DNA of 64,000 bases from Calliopsis andreniformis. Lineage: Eukaryota; Arthropoda; Insecta; Hymenoptera; Andrenidae. Shown piece after piece: positions 40,201-53,929 of the stretch (position 1 is its first letter; the number at the start of each line of letters is the position of its first letter). The stretch is taken from assembly GCF_051401765.1 (NCBI RefSeq), contig NW_027480450.1, forward strand, positions 4,712,001-4,776,000, in the 5' to 3' direction. The notes below the pieces were generated by a model, which worked only from the letters and a program-made list of their open reading frames with translations, was not told the DNA's origin and did not search any database. A program made the position numbers and the translations under genes.

Positions 40201-43200
40201 CCTCAATACTCAATCTTCAATCCTCAATCCTCAATCCTCAATCCTCAATCCTCAATCCTCAATCCTGAATCCTCAATCCTCAATCATCAATCCTCAATCC
40301 TCAACCCTAATTCTTCAATACTCAATACTCAATCTTCAATCCTCAACCCTCAATTCTCAATCCTCAATTCTCAATCCTCAATCCCCAATCCCCAATCCTG
40401 AATCCCCAATCCTCAATCCTCAACCTTCAATCCTCAATACTCAATCTTCAATCCTCAATCCTCAATCGTCAATCCTCAATTCTCAATCCTCAATCCTCAG
40501 TCCTCAGACCTCAAACATCAATACTCAACCCTCAGTCCTCGTCCTCAATCCGCAACCCTCAATCCTCAACCCTCAATCCTCAATCATCAATATTCAATCT
40601 TCAATACTCAATCCTCAATACCCAATCCTCAATCCTCAATCGTCAATCTTCAATCCTCAATACTCAATCTTCAATCCTCAATCCTCAATCCTCAATACTG
40701 AATCCTCAATCCTCAATCCTCAATCATCAATCCTCAATCTTCAATAGTCTATCCTCAATCCTCAATCCCCAATCCTCAATACTCAACCATCAACACTCAA
40801 CTCTCAATACTCAATAGAATATCCTGAATTCTCAGGATTCAATACTCAAACATCAATCCTCAAACATCAGCCCTCATCCTCAATCCTCTATTCTCAATCC
40901 TCAATCCTCAGTATTCAATCCTCAATACTCAACCTTCAATCATCAATCCGCAATCCTCAATCCTCAATCCTCAATACGCAGCCATCGATACTCAATCTTC
41001 TATCCTCAATGCTCAATCCTCAATCCTCAATCCTCAGACCTCAATCCTCAGCCCTCAATCCTCAATCCTCAATCTTCAATCCTCAATCCTCAATTCTCAA
41101 CCCTCAATATTGAATCCTCAATAATCAATCTCCAATCCTAGATCCTCAATCCCCAATCCTCAATCCTTAATCCTCAATCCTCAATCCTCAAGCCTCTGTC
41201 CCCAATCCTCAATACTAAATCCTCAATCCTCAATCCTCAGTCTTCAATCTTCAACCCTCAATCCTCATACCTCAATCCTCAACCGTCAGTTCTCGTCCTC
41301 AATCCTCAACACTCAATCCTCAATCCTCAATCTTCAATCCTCAATACTCAATCTTCAATCCTCAATCCTCAATCGTCAATCCTCAATTCTCAATCCTCAA
41401 TCCTCAGTCCTCAGACCTCAAACTTCAATACTCACCCCTCAGTCCTCGTCCTCAATCCGCAACCCTCAATCCTCAACCCTCAATCCTCAATCATCAATAT
41501 TCAATCTTCAATACTCAATCCTCAATACCCAATCCTCAATCCTCAATCGTCACTCTTCAACCCTCAATACTCAATCTTCAATCCTCAATCTCCAGCCCTC
41601 AATCTTCAATCCTCAATCTCCAGTCCTCAATCTTCAATCCTCCATGCTCAATCCTCAATCCTCAAGCCTCAGTCCTCAATCGTCAATCCTCAATCCTCAA
41701 ACCTCAATCCTGAATCCTCAATCATCAATCCTCAATCCTCAGTCATGAATACTAAATCTTCAATACTCAATCCTCAGTCCTCAATCCTCAATCCTCAATC
41801 CTCAGTCATCAATCCTCAGTCTTCAATACTCAATCGTCAATCCTCAGTCCTCAATCCTCAATCCTCAATCCTCGTTCCTCAAACCTCAATTCTCAACCCT
41901 CAGTCCTCAATCCTCAATCATCAATCCTCAATACTCAACCTTCAATCCTCAATCCTCAGTCCTCAAACCTCAATTCTGAATCCTCAATACTCAATCTTCA
42001 ACCCTCAATCCTCAGTCCTCAATATTCAATCCTCAATGCTCAATCCTCAATCCTCAATCCTCAATCCTCAGTCTTAAATCTTCAACCCTCAAACCTCAAA
42101 CCTCAATCCTCAACCGTCAGTTCTCGTCCTCAATCTTCAATCCTTAATCCCCAATCCTCAATATTCAATCCTCAATACTCAATCTTCAATCCTCAAACCT
42201 CAGTCCTCAATCCTCAGTCATCAATCCTCAATCTTCAATACTCAATCGTCAATCCTCAGTCCTCAATCCTCTATCCTCAATCCTCGTTCCTCAAACCTCT
42301 ATCCTCAACCCTCAGTCCTCATCCTCAGTTCTCAATTCTCAATCCTCAATCCTCAATCCTGAATCTTCAATCCTCAATAATCGATCTCCAATCACAGTTC
42401 CTCAATTCCGAATCCTCAATCCTTAATCCTCAATCTTCAAACCTCAATGCCCAGTCCTCAATCTTCAATCCTCAATGCTCAACCCTCAATCATCAATCCT
42501 CAGTTCTCAATCCTCAATCCTCATTCCTCAAACCTCAATCCTCAACAGTTAGTCCTCGTCCTCAATCCTCAACCCTCAATCCACAATCATCAATACTCAA
42601 TCCTCAATCGTCAATCCTCAATCCTCAATCCTCAATCCTCAATCCTCAGTCATCAATCCTCAATCTTCAATACTCAATCGTCAATCCTCAGTCCTCAATC
42701 CTCAATCCTCAATCCTCGTTCCTCAAGCCTCAATCCTCAACCCTCAGTCCTCATCCTCAGTTATCAATTCTCAATCCTCAATCCTCAAGCTTGAATCCTC
42801 AGATAGTCAATCTCCAATCCTAGATACTCAATCCTCAATCATCAATCCTCAATCCACAATCTTCAATCCGCAGTCCCAAATCCTCAATCTTCAATCCTCA
42901 ATCCTCACTCCTCAATCCTCAATCCTCAATCCTCAAACCTCAATCCTGAATCCTCAATACTCAATACTCAATCCTCAGTCATGAATACTCAATCTTCAAT
43001 ACTCAATCCTCAATCCTCAATCCTCAAACCTCAATCCTCAATCATCAATCCTCAACCTTCAAAACTCAATCCTCAATCCTCGTTCCTCAAACCTCAATCC
43101 TCAACCCTCAGTCCCAATCCTCAATCTTCAATTCTCAATCCTCAATCCTCAATCCTCAATCTTGAACCCTCAATAATCAGTCTCCAATCCTGGATCCTCA

Positions 43201-43480
43201 ATCCCCAATCCTCAGTCCTTAATCCTCAATCTTCAGTCCTCAATCTCCAGCCCACAATCTTCAATCCTCGATCTCCAGTCCTCAACCTTCAATCCTCCAT
43301 GCTCAATCCTCAATCCTCAATCCTCGTTCCTCAATCCTCAGTCCTCAATCCTCAATCTTGAATCCTCAATAATCAATCTCCAATTCCAGATCCTCAATCC
43401 CCAATCCTCAATCCTCAATCCTCAATCCTCAATCCTCAATCCTCAATCCTAAATCCTCAATCTTCAATCCTCAATACTCA
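34275..43480 (+). repeat. Mosaic segment, B- and C-block modules
   Basis: No single clean period. B blocks start at 34,631, 35,183, 35,964, 37,889 and 39,699, and A at 40,817. Parts are recognisable diverged copies of earlier modules: 36.3-37.3 kb resembles 18.7-19.55 kb, 38.6-40.1 kb resembles 26.2-27.9 kb, and 41.6-42.9 kb resembles 18.3-19.6 kb. The order of modules is rearranged relative to those sources. No unique sequence was seen. Confidence 0.82.
38940..39330 (+). repeat. 196-bp local tandem duplication
   Basis: The phrase beginning CCTCGTTCCT at 38,951 recurs at 39,147, an offset of 196 = 28 heptamers. Both copies are followed by TCAACCTTCTGTCC (about 39,015 and 39,211). The second runs into one of the longest perfect consensus runs of the window (39,241-39,327, about 12 units), then TCAATTTCAACCC, a 6-mer slip. 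Confidence 0.82.
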
Positions 43481-46400
43481 ATCTCAATCCTCTATCCTCA
43501 ATCCTCAATCCTCGATCCTCAATCCTAAATCATCAATCCTCAATCTTCAATTCTCAATCCTCAATCCTCAATCCTCAATCCTCAATACTCAACCATCAAT
43601 CCTCAATTCTCCATACTCAATAGAATATCCTGAATTCTCTGGATTCAATACTCAAACCTCAATCCTCCACCCTCAGCCCTCATTCTCAATCCCTAATCCT
43701 CAATCCTCAATCCTCAAGCCTCAGTCCTCAATCCTCAATCCTCAAGCCTCAGTCCTCAATCCTAGATCCTCAATCCCCAATCCTCAAACCTTAATCCTCA
43801 ATCCTCAATCCTCAAGCCTCAGTCCTCAATCCTCAATCCTCAAGCCTCAGTCCTCAATCCTCAATCCTCAAACATCAATCCTCAACCCTCAATCTTCAAT
43901 CCTCAATCCTCAATCCTCAATCCTCAATCCCCAACCGTCAGTCTTCAATCCTCAATACTCAATCTTCAATCCTCAATCCTCAATCCTCAATCCTCAATCC
44001 TCATTCCTCAATCCTCAATACCCAATCCTCAATCTTCAACCCTCAATCCTCGATCCTCAATTCTCAATCCTCAACCCTCAGTCCTCAGTCCTCAAACCTC
44101 AATCCTCAAACCTCAGCCATCATCCTCAATCCTCAATCCTCAATCCTCAATCCTCAATCTTCAATCCTCAATACTCAATCTTCAATCCTCAGTCCTCAGT
44201 CCCCAAACCTCAACTCTGAATCCTCAATCCTGAATCCTCAACCTTCAGCCCTCAGTCATCAACAATCAGTCGTCAATACTCAATCCTCAATAGAATATCC
44301 TCAATTCAGAGTATTCTATACTCAATACTCAATCTGCAATCTTCAAACCTCTTTCCACAAACATCAATTCTCTTCACTCAACCCTCAACACTCAGTCCTC
44401 AATGTTCAATCCCCAATCCTCAATTCTCAATCTTCAATCCTCAATCCTCAACCTTCAATGCTCAATACTCAATCTTCCATTCTCTATCGTCAATCCTCAA
44501 TCCTCAATCCTCAAACCTAAATCATCAATCCTCAATCTTCAATACTCAATCCTCAATACTCAATCCTCCGCCATCAATACTCAATCTTCAATACTCAATC
44601 GTCAATACTCAGTCCTCAATCCTCGAACCTCAATCCTCGTTCCTCAAACCTCAATCCTCAACCCTCAGTCCTCATCCTCAATTCTCAATTCTCAATCCTC
44701 AATCCACTATCCTCAATCTTGAATCCTCAATAATCAATCTCCAACCATAGATCCTCAGTCCCCAATCCTCAAACGTTAATCCTGAATCCTCAATCCCCAA
44801 GCCTAAGTCCTCAATCCTCAATCCTCAATCCTCAATCCTCAATCCTCCCTCATCAATCCTCAATCTTCAATACTCAATCGTAAATACTCAGTCCTCAATC
44901 CTCGATCCTCAACCCTCGTTCCTCAAACCTCAATCCTCAATCCGCAGTCCTCATCCTCAATTCTCAATTCTCAATCCTCAATCGTCTATCCTCAATCTTG
45001 AATCCTCAATAATCAATCTCCAATCCTAGATCCTCAATCCCCAATCCTCAAACCTTAATCCTCAATCCTCAATCCTCAATCCTCAGTCCTCTATCCTCAA
45101 TCCTCAATCCTCAATCCTCAATCCTCATTCATCAATCCTCAATCTTCAATACACAATAGTCAATCCACATTCCTCAATCCTCAATCCTCAATTCTCGTTC
45201 CTCCAACCTCAATCCTCAACCCTCAGTCCTCATCCTCAATTCTCAATTCTCAATCCTCAATCCTCAATCCTCAATCTTGAATCCTCAATAATCAATCTCC
45301 AATCCTAGATCCTCAATCCCCAATCCTCAATCTTCAATCCTCAATCCCCAGTCCTCACTCTTCAATCCTCGATGCTCAATCATCAATCCTCAAGCCTCAG
45401 TCCTCAATCCTCAGGCGTCAATCTTCAATCCTCAATCCTCAAACCTCAATCCCCAGTCCTCAAACCTCAATCCCGAATCCTCAATCCTGAATCCTGAACC
45501 TTCAGACCTCAGTCCTCAAAAGTCAATTGTCAATCCTCAATCCTCAATAGAATATCCTCAATTCACAGTTTTCAATACCCAATCCCCATTCTTAAATCTT
45601 CAAATCTCAATCCACAGACATCAGTTCTCATCACACAACCCTCAACACTCAGTCCTCAATCTTCTATCCTCAATCCTCAATCCTCAATCCTCAATCTTCA
45701 ATCCTCAATCCTCAATACTCAATCCTCAATAGCTAATACTCAATCCTCAATCCTCAATCCTCAATCCGCAATCTTCAATCCTCAATCCTCAAACCTCAAT
45801 CCGCAACCATCAATCTTCAATTCTCAATACTCAATCTTCAATCCTCAATCCTCAATACTCAATCCTCAATCCTCAATCCGCAATCTTCAATCCTCAATCC
45901 TCAAACCTCAATCCTCAACCCTCAACCTTCAATCCTCAATACTCAATCATCAATCCTCAATCCTCAATCCTCAATCCTCAATCTTCAATCCTCAATACTC
46001 AATCTTCAATCCTCTACCCTCAATCCTCAATCCTCAGTCCTCAATCCTCAATCTTGAATCCTCAATAATCAATCTCCAATCCTAGATCCTCAATCCCCAA
46101 TCCTCAATACTCAATCCTCAATCCTCAATCCTCAATCCTAAATCCTCAATCTTCAATCCTCAATACTCAATCTTCAATCCTCTATCCTCAATCCTCAATC
46201 CTCGATCCTCAATCCGCAATCTTCAATCCTCAATCCTCAAACCTCAATCCTCAACCCTCAGCCTTCAATCCTCAATACTCAATCATCAATCCTCAATCCT
46301 CAATCCTCAATCCTCAATCTTCAATTCTCAATCCTCAATCCTCAATCCTCAATCCTCAATACTCAACCATCAATCCTCAATTCTCAATACTCAATAGAAT

Positions 46401-49400
46401 ATCCTGAGTTCTCTGGATTCAATACTCAAACCTCAATGCTCCACCCTCAGCCCTCATTCTCAATCCCTAATCCTCAATCCTCAATCCTCAATACTCAATC
46501 CTCAATACTCAATCTTCAATCCTCAATCCTCAATCCTCAATCCTCATTCCTCAGTCCTCTGTCATCAATCCTCAATCTTCAATACTCAATCGTCAATCCT
46601 CAGTCCTCAATCCTCGATCCTCAATCCTCGTTCCTGAAACCTCAATCCTCAACCCTCAGTCCTCATCCTCAATTCTCAATTCTCTATACTCAATCCTCAA
46701 TCCTCAGTCTTGAATCCTCAATAATCAACCTCCAATCCTAAATCCTTAATCCCCAATCCTCAAACCTTAATCCTCAATCTTCAATCCTCAATCCCCAGTC
46801 CTCAATCTTCAATCCTCAATGCTCAATCCTCAATCCTCAAGCCTCAGTCCTCAATCCTCAATCCTCAATCCTCAAACCTCAATCCTCAACCGTCAGTCCT
46901 CGTCCTCAATCCTCAACCCTCAATACTCAATCCTCAATTTTTCAATCATCAATGCTCAATCTCCAATCCCCAATCCTCATCCTCAATCCTCAATCCTCAA
47001 CCCTTAGTATTGAACACACAACCCTCGACCACCAATACTCAATCCTCAATCGTCAATCCTAAATCATCAATCCTCAATCTTCAGTACTCAATCCTCAATC
47101 CTCAATCCTCAATCCTCAATACTCGACCATCAATCCTCAGATCTCAATACTCAATAGAATATCCCGAATTCTCTGGATTCAATACTCAAACCTCAATCCT
47201 CAACCCTCAGCCCTCATCCTCAATCCCCAATGCTCAATCCTCAATCCTCAATATTCAATCCTCAATACTCAATCTTCAATCCTCAGTCCTCAATACTCAA
47301 TCCTCAATCCTCAATCCTCAATCCTCCGTCATCAATCCTCAATCTTCAATACTCTATCGTCAATACTCAGACCTCAATCCTCGATCTTCAATCCTCGTTC
47401 CTCAAACCTCAATCCACAAGCCTCAGTCCTCATCCTCAATTCTCAATTCTCAATCCTCGATCCTCTATCCTCAATCTTGAATCCTCAATAATCAATCTCC
47501 AATCCTACATCCTCAATCCCCAATCCTCAAACCTTAATCCTCAATCCTCAATCCTCAAGCCTCAGTCCTCAATCCTCAATCCTCAAGCCTCAATCCTCAA
47601 ACCTCAATACTCAACCCTCAATCTTCAATCCTCAATCCTCAATCCTCAATCCTCAATCCCCAACCGTCAGTCTTCAATCCTCAATACTCAATCTTCAATC
47701 CTCAATACTCAATCCTCAATCCTCAATCCTCATTCCACAATCCTCAATACCCAATCCTCAATCTTCAACCCTCAATCCTCGATCCTCAATTCTCAATCCT
47801 CAACCCTCAGTCCTCAGTCCTCAAACCTCAATCCTCAAACCTCAGCCATCATCCTCAATCCTCAATCCTCAATCCTCAATCCTCAATCTTGAATCCTCAA
47901 TAATCAATCTCCAACCCTAGATCCTCAATCCCCAATCCTCAAACCTTAATCCTCAATCCTCAATCCCCAAGCCTCAGTCCTCAATCCTCAATCCTCAATC
48001 CTCAATCCTCAATCCTCCCTCATCAATCCTCAATCTTCAATACTCAATCGTCAATACTCAGTCCTCAATCCTCGATCCTCAATCCTCGTTCCTCAAACCT
48101 CAATCCTCAATCGGCAGTCCTCATCCTCAATTCTCAATTCTCAATCCTCAATCCTCTATCCTCAATCTTGAATCCTCAATAATCAATCTCCAATCGTAGA
48201 TCCTCAATCCCCAATCCTCAAACCTTAATCCTCAATCCTCAATCCTCAAGCCTCAGTCCTCAATCCTCAATCCTCAATCCTCAATCCTCAATCCTCATTC
48301 ATCAATCCTCAATCTTCAATACACAATCATCAATCCACATTCCTCAATCCTCAATTCTCAATTCTCGTTCCTCAAACCTCAATCCTCAACCCTCAGTCCT
48401 CATCCTCAATTCTCAATTCTCAATCCTCAATCCTCAATCCTCAATCTTGAATCCTCAATAATCAATCTCCAATCCTAGATCCTCAATCCCCAATCCTCAA
48501 TCTTCAATCCTCAATCCCCAGTCCTCAATCTTCAATCCTCGATGCTCAATCATCAATCCTCAAGCCTCAGTCCTCAATCCTCAGGCGTCAATCTTCAATC
48601 CTCAATCCTCAACCGACAGTCCTCGTCCTCAATCCTCAACCCTCAATACTCAATCCTCAATTTTTCAATCATCAATGCTCAATCTCCAATCCCCAATCCT
48701 CAATCCTCAATCCTCAATCCTCAACCCTTAGTATTCAACACACAACCCTCGACCATCAATCCTCAATCCTCAATCCTCAATCCTAAATCATCAATCCTCA
48801 ATCTTCAGTACTCAATCCTCAATCCTCAATCCTCAATCCTCAATACTCAACCACCAATACTCAATTCTCAATGCTCAATAGAATATCCCGAATTCTCTGG
48901 ATGCAATACTCAAACCTCAAACCTCCACCCTCAGCCCTCATTCTCAATCCCCAATCCTCAATCCTCAATCCTCAATATTCAATCCTCAATGCTCATTCTT
49001 CAATCCTCAATCCTCAATCCTCAATCCTCAATCCTCAATCCTCAGTCATCAATCCTCAATCTTCAATACTCTATCGTCAATCCTCAGTCCTCAATCCTCG
49101 ATCCTCAATCCTCGTTCCTCAAACCTCAATCCTCAACCCTCAGTCCTCATCCTCAATTCTCAATTCTCAATCCTCAATCCTCAATCCTCAATCTTGAATC
49201 CTCAATAATCAATCTCCAATCCTAGATCCTCAATCCCCAATCCTCAATCCTTAATCCTCAATCTTCAATCCTCAATCTCCAGTCCACAATCTTCAATCCT
49301 CAATGCTCAATCCTCAATCCTCTATCCTCAATCTTGAATACTCAATAATCAATCTCCAATCCTAGATCCTCAATCCCCAATCCTCAATCCTTAATCCTCA

Positions 49401-51560
49401 ATCCTCAATCCTCAAGCCTCAGTCCTCAATCCTCAACCCTCAATCCTCAATCCTCAATCCACAATCCTCAGACATCAATCCTCAATCTTCAATACTCAAT
49501 CGTCAATCCTCAGTCCTCAAGCCTCAATCCTCAATCCTCGTCCTCAATCCTCAACCCTCAATACTCAATCTTCAATTTTTCTATCATCAATACTCAGTCT
49601 TCAATCCTCAATCCTCAATCCTCAATCCTCAATATTCAACACACAACCCTCAACCATCAATCCTCAATACTCAACCATCAATCCTCAATTCTCAATACTC
49701 AATAGAATATCCTGAATTCCCATGGCTCTGTACTCAATCCGCAATATCCAACAATCAAATCTCAACCATCAAAGACCAATTCTCAACACTCAATCCTCAA
49801 CACTCAGCCCTCTCTCTTCAATCCTCCATCCTCTACCCTCAATCCTCAAGCGTCAATCCTCAATCCTCAATCCTCAACCCTCAATCCTCAGAACTCAAAC
49901 CTCAATCCCGAATCCTCAATCCTGAATCCTGAATCTTCAGACCTCAGTCCTCAAAAATCAATTGTCAATTATCAATCCTCAATAGAATATCCTCAATTCA
50001 CAGTTTTCAATACTCAATCCCCATTCTTAAATCTTCAAATCTCAATCCACAAACATCAGTTCTCATCACTCAACCATCGACACTCAGTCCTCAATCTTCA
50101 ATCCTCAATCCTCAATCCTCAATCTTCAATCCTCAATCCTCAATACTCAATCCTCAATAGCCAATCCTCAATCCTCAATCCTCAATCCTCAATCCGCAAT
50201 CTTCAACCCTCAATCCTTAAACCTCAATCCTCAACCCTCAATCTTCAATGCTCAATACTCAATCTTCAATCCTCAATCCTCAATCCTCAATCCTCAATCC
50301 TCAATCCGCAATCTTCAATCCTCAATCCTCAAACCTCAATCATCAACCCACAATCTTCAATCCTCAATCCTCAATCCTCAACCCTCAATCCTCAATCCCC
50401 AACCGTCAGTCTTCAATCCTCAATACTCAATCTTCAATCCTCAATCCTCAATCCTCAATCCTCAATCCTCATTCCTCAATCCTCAATACGCAATCCTCAA
50501 TCTTCAACCCTCAATCCTCAATCCTCAATTCTCAATCCTCAATCCTCAGTCCTCAATCCTCAAACCTCAATCCTCAAACCTCAGCCATCATCCTCAATCC
50601 TCAATCCTCAATCCTCAATCCTCAATCTTCAATCCTCAATACTCAATCTTCAATCCTCAGTCCTCAGTCCCCAATCCTCAACTCTGAATCCTCAATCTTG
50701 AATCCTCAACCTTCAGCCCTCATTCATCAACAATCAGTCGTCAATACTCAATCCTCAATAGAATATCCTCAATTCAGAGTATTCAATACTCAATACTCAA
50801 TCTGCAATCTTCAAACCTCTATCCACAAACATCAATTCTCATCACTCAACCCTCAACACTCAGTCCTCAATGTTCAATCCCCAATCCTCAATTCTCAATC
50901 TTCAATTCTCAATACTATATCTCAATACTCAATCCTCAATCATCAATACTCAATCCTCAATCCTCAACCTTCAATCCTCAATACTCAATCTTCCATCCTC
51001 TATACTCAATCCTCAATCCTCAATCCTCAATCCTAAATCATCAATCCTCAATCTTCAATACTCAATCCTCAATCCTCAATCCTCCGTCATCAATCCTCAA
51101 TCTTCAGTACTCAATCCTCAACCCTCAGTCCTCATCCACAATTCTCAATTCTCAATCCTCAATTCACTATCCTCAATCTTCAATCCTCAATAATCAATCT
51201 CCAACCCTAGATCCTCAATCCCCAATCCTCAAACCTTAATCCTCAATCCTCAATACTCAAGCCTCAGTCCTCAATCCTCAATCCTCAATCCTCAATCCTC
51301 AATCCTCCCTCATCAATCCTCAATCTTCAATACTCAATCGTCAATACTCAGTCCTCAATCCTCGATCCTCAATCCTCGTTCCTCAAACCTCAATCCTCAA
51401 ACCTCAGTCCTCATCCTCAATTCTCAATTCTCAATCCTCAATCCTCTATCCTCAATCTTGAATCCTCAATAATCAATCTCCAATCCTCGATCCTCAATCC
51501 CCAATCCTCAAACCTTAATCCTCAATCCTCAATCCTCAAGCCTCAGTCCTCAAACCTCAA
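43481..51560 (+). repeat. About 3.2-kb higher-order period
   Basis: A module with CTTGAATCC, CCAACC(C/A)TAG and the rare CCTCCCTCATC occurs at about 44,719, 47,889 and 51,179. The spacings are 3,170 and 3,290 bp. The TTCATC phrase with ACACAAT at 45,128 recurs at 48,298, also 3,170 bp. A blocks here (43,623, 46,397, 47,157 and 48,881) have TCTGGATTC instead of TCAGGATTC. B blocks start at 44,293, 45,550, 49,985 and 50,761, and a CATGG-type E block at 49,705. The third period is incomplete. Confidence 0.75.
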
Positions 51561-53145
51561 TCCCGAATCCTCAATCCTGAATCTTCAATCTTCAGACCTC
51601 AGTCCACAAAAATCAATTGTCAATCCTCAATCCTCAATAGAATATCCTGAATTCACAGTTTTCAATACTCAGTCCCCATTCTTCAATCTTCAAATCTCAA
51701 TCCACAAACATCAATTCTCATCACTCAACACTCAACACTCAGTCCTCAATCTTCAATCCTCTATCCTCAATCCTCAACCTTCAATACTCAATACTCAATC
51801 TTCAATCCTCAACCCTCAATTCTCAATCATCAATACTCAATCCTCAATCGTTAATCCTCAATCCCCAATCCTCAATATTCATTTCTCAATCCTCAGGCTT
51901 CAATCCTCAATACTCAATCTTCAATCCTCAATCCACAATCATCAATCCTCAATTCTCATTCTTCAATACTCTATACCAAATCCTCAATCTTCAATCCTCA
52001 ATCCTCAATCCCCAACCCTCAGACCTCATCCTCAATCCTCAATCCTCAATCCTCAGTCCTCAATCTTCAATCCCCAATACTCAATCTTCAATCCTCAATC
52101 GTCAGTCCTCAAACCTCAATTCTGAATCCTCAATACTCAACCATCAATCCTCAATCCTCAATACCCAATAGAATATCCTGAGTTCACAGGATTCAATACT
52201 CAAACCTCAATACTCAACCCTCAGCCCTCATGCTCCATCCTCGATCCTCAGCCCCATCCTCAATCCTCAATACTCAATCCTCAATCCTCAATCCTCAATC
52301 TTGAATACTCAATCCTCAATCTTCAATCCTCAATACTCAATCTTCAATTCTCAATCCTCAGTCCTCAAACCTCAATTCTGAATCCTCAATACTGAATACT
52401 CAACCTTCAGCCCTGAGTCCTCAATAATCAGTAGTCAATCCTCAATCCTCTATAGAATATCCTCAATTCACAGTCTTCAATAATCAATACTCAATCTGCA
52501 ATCTTCAAACCTCAATACTCAATATTCAATGCTCAATCCTCAGCCCTCAAACCTCAATTCTGAATCCTCAATACTGAATCTTCAATCTTCAGCGCTCAGT
52601 CCTCAACAATCGGTTGTCAATCCTCAATTCTCAATAGAATATCCTCAATTCACAGTTTTCAATATTCAATACTCAATCTGCAATCTTAAAATCTCTATCC
52701 ACAAACATCAATTCTCATCACTCAACACTCAACACTCAGTCCTCAATGTTCAATCCTCAATCCTCAATCCTCAATCCTCAATCTTCAACCCTCAGACCCC
52801 AATCCTCGGTCCTCAATCCGCAATCCTCAATCCTCAATCCTCAATCCTCAATCCTCAGCCCTCAACCTTCAATCCTCAATACTCAATCTTCAATCCTCAA
52901 TCCTCAATCCTCAAACCTCAGTCCTCAATCCTCAATCTTGAATCCTCAATAATCAATCTCCAATCCTAGATCCTCAAACCCAACCCTCAATCCTTAATCC
53001 TCAATCATCAATCCTCAATCCCCAGTCCTCAATCTTCAATCCTCAATGCTCAATCCTCAATCCTCAAACCTCAGTCCTCAATCCTCAACCCTCAATCCTC
53101 AACCCTCAATTCTCAACCGTCAGTCCTCGTCCTCAATCCTCAAGC
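51561..53145 (+). repeat. Mosaic segment with clustered B blocks
   Basis: B blocks start at 51,640 (CTGAATTCACAG form), 52,455 and 52,637; the last two are only 182 bp (26 heptamers) apart. An A block at 52,171 has GAGTTCACAGG. A C block lies near 52,965. There is no unique sequence. Confidence 0.82.
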
Positions 53146-53833
53146 CTCAATACTCAATCCTCAATCTTCAATCATAAATACTCAATCTTCAATCCTCAAT
53201 CCTCAATCCTCAATTCTCAATCCTCAATCCTCAATATTCAACACACAACACTCAACCATCAATCCTCAATACTCAGCCATCAATCATCAATTCTCAATAG
53301 TCAATAGAATATCCTGAATTCTCATGGATCTATACTCAATCCACAATATTCAATAATCAAATCTTAATCCTCAAAGATCAGTTCTCAACACTCAATCCTC
53401 AACGCTGAGTCCTCACTCTTCAATCCTCCATCCTCAACCCTCAATCCTCAAGCGTCAATCCTCAATCCTCAATCCTCAATCCTCAATCCTCAATACTCAA
53501 TCCTCAATCTTCAATCATAAATACTCAATCTTCAATCCTCAATCCTCAATCCTCAATTCTCAATCCTCAATCCTCAATATTCAACACACAACACTCAACC
53601 ATCAATCCTCAATACTCAGCCATCAATCATCAATTCTCAATACTCAATAGAATATCCTGAATTCTCATGGATCTATACTCAATCCACAATATTCAATAAT
53701 CAAATCTTAATCCTCAAAGATCAGTTCTCAACACTCAATCCTCAACGCTGAGTCCTCACTCTTCAATCCTCCATCCTCAACCCTCAATCCTCAAGCGTCA
53801 ATCCTCAATCCTCAATCCTCAATCCTCAATCCT
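53146..53833 (+). repeat. 343-bp tandem duplication (two copies)
   Basis: 53,146-53,488 repeats at 53,489-53,831 with offset 343 = 49 heptamers. Both copies share ATCATAAATAC, an E-type block with CATGGATCTATAC (GAATATCC at 53,307 and 53,650) and AACGCTGAGTCC. One difference noted is CAATAGTCAATAG versus CAATACTCAATAG just before the block. A third, more diverged, single copy lies at about 60,470-60,720. Confidence 0.9.
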
Positions 53834-53929
53834 CAGTCCTCAAACCTCAATCCCGAATCCTCAATCCTGAATACTCTATCTTCAGACCTCAGTCCTCAAA
53901 AATCAATTGTCAATCCTCAATCCTCAATA

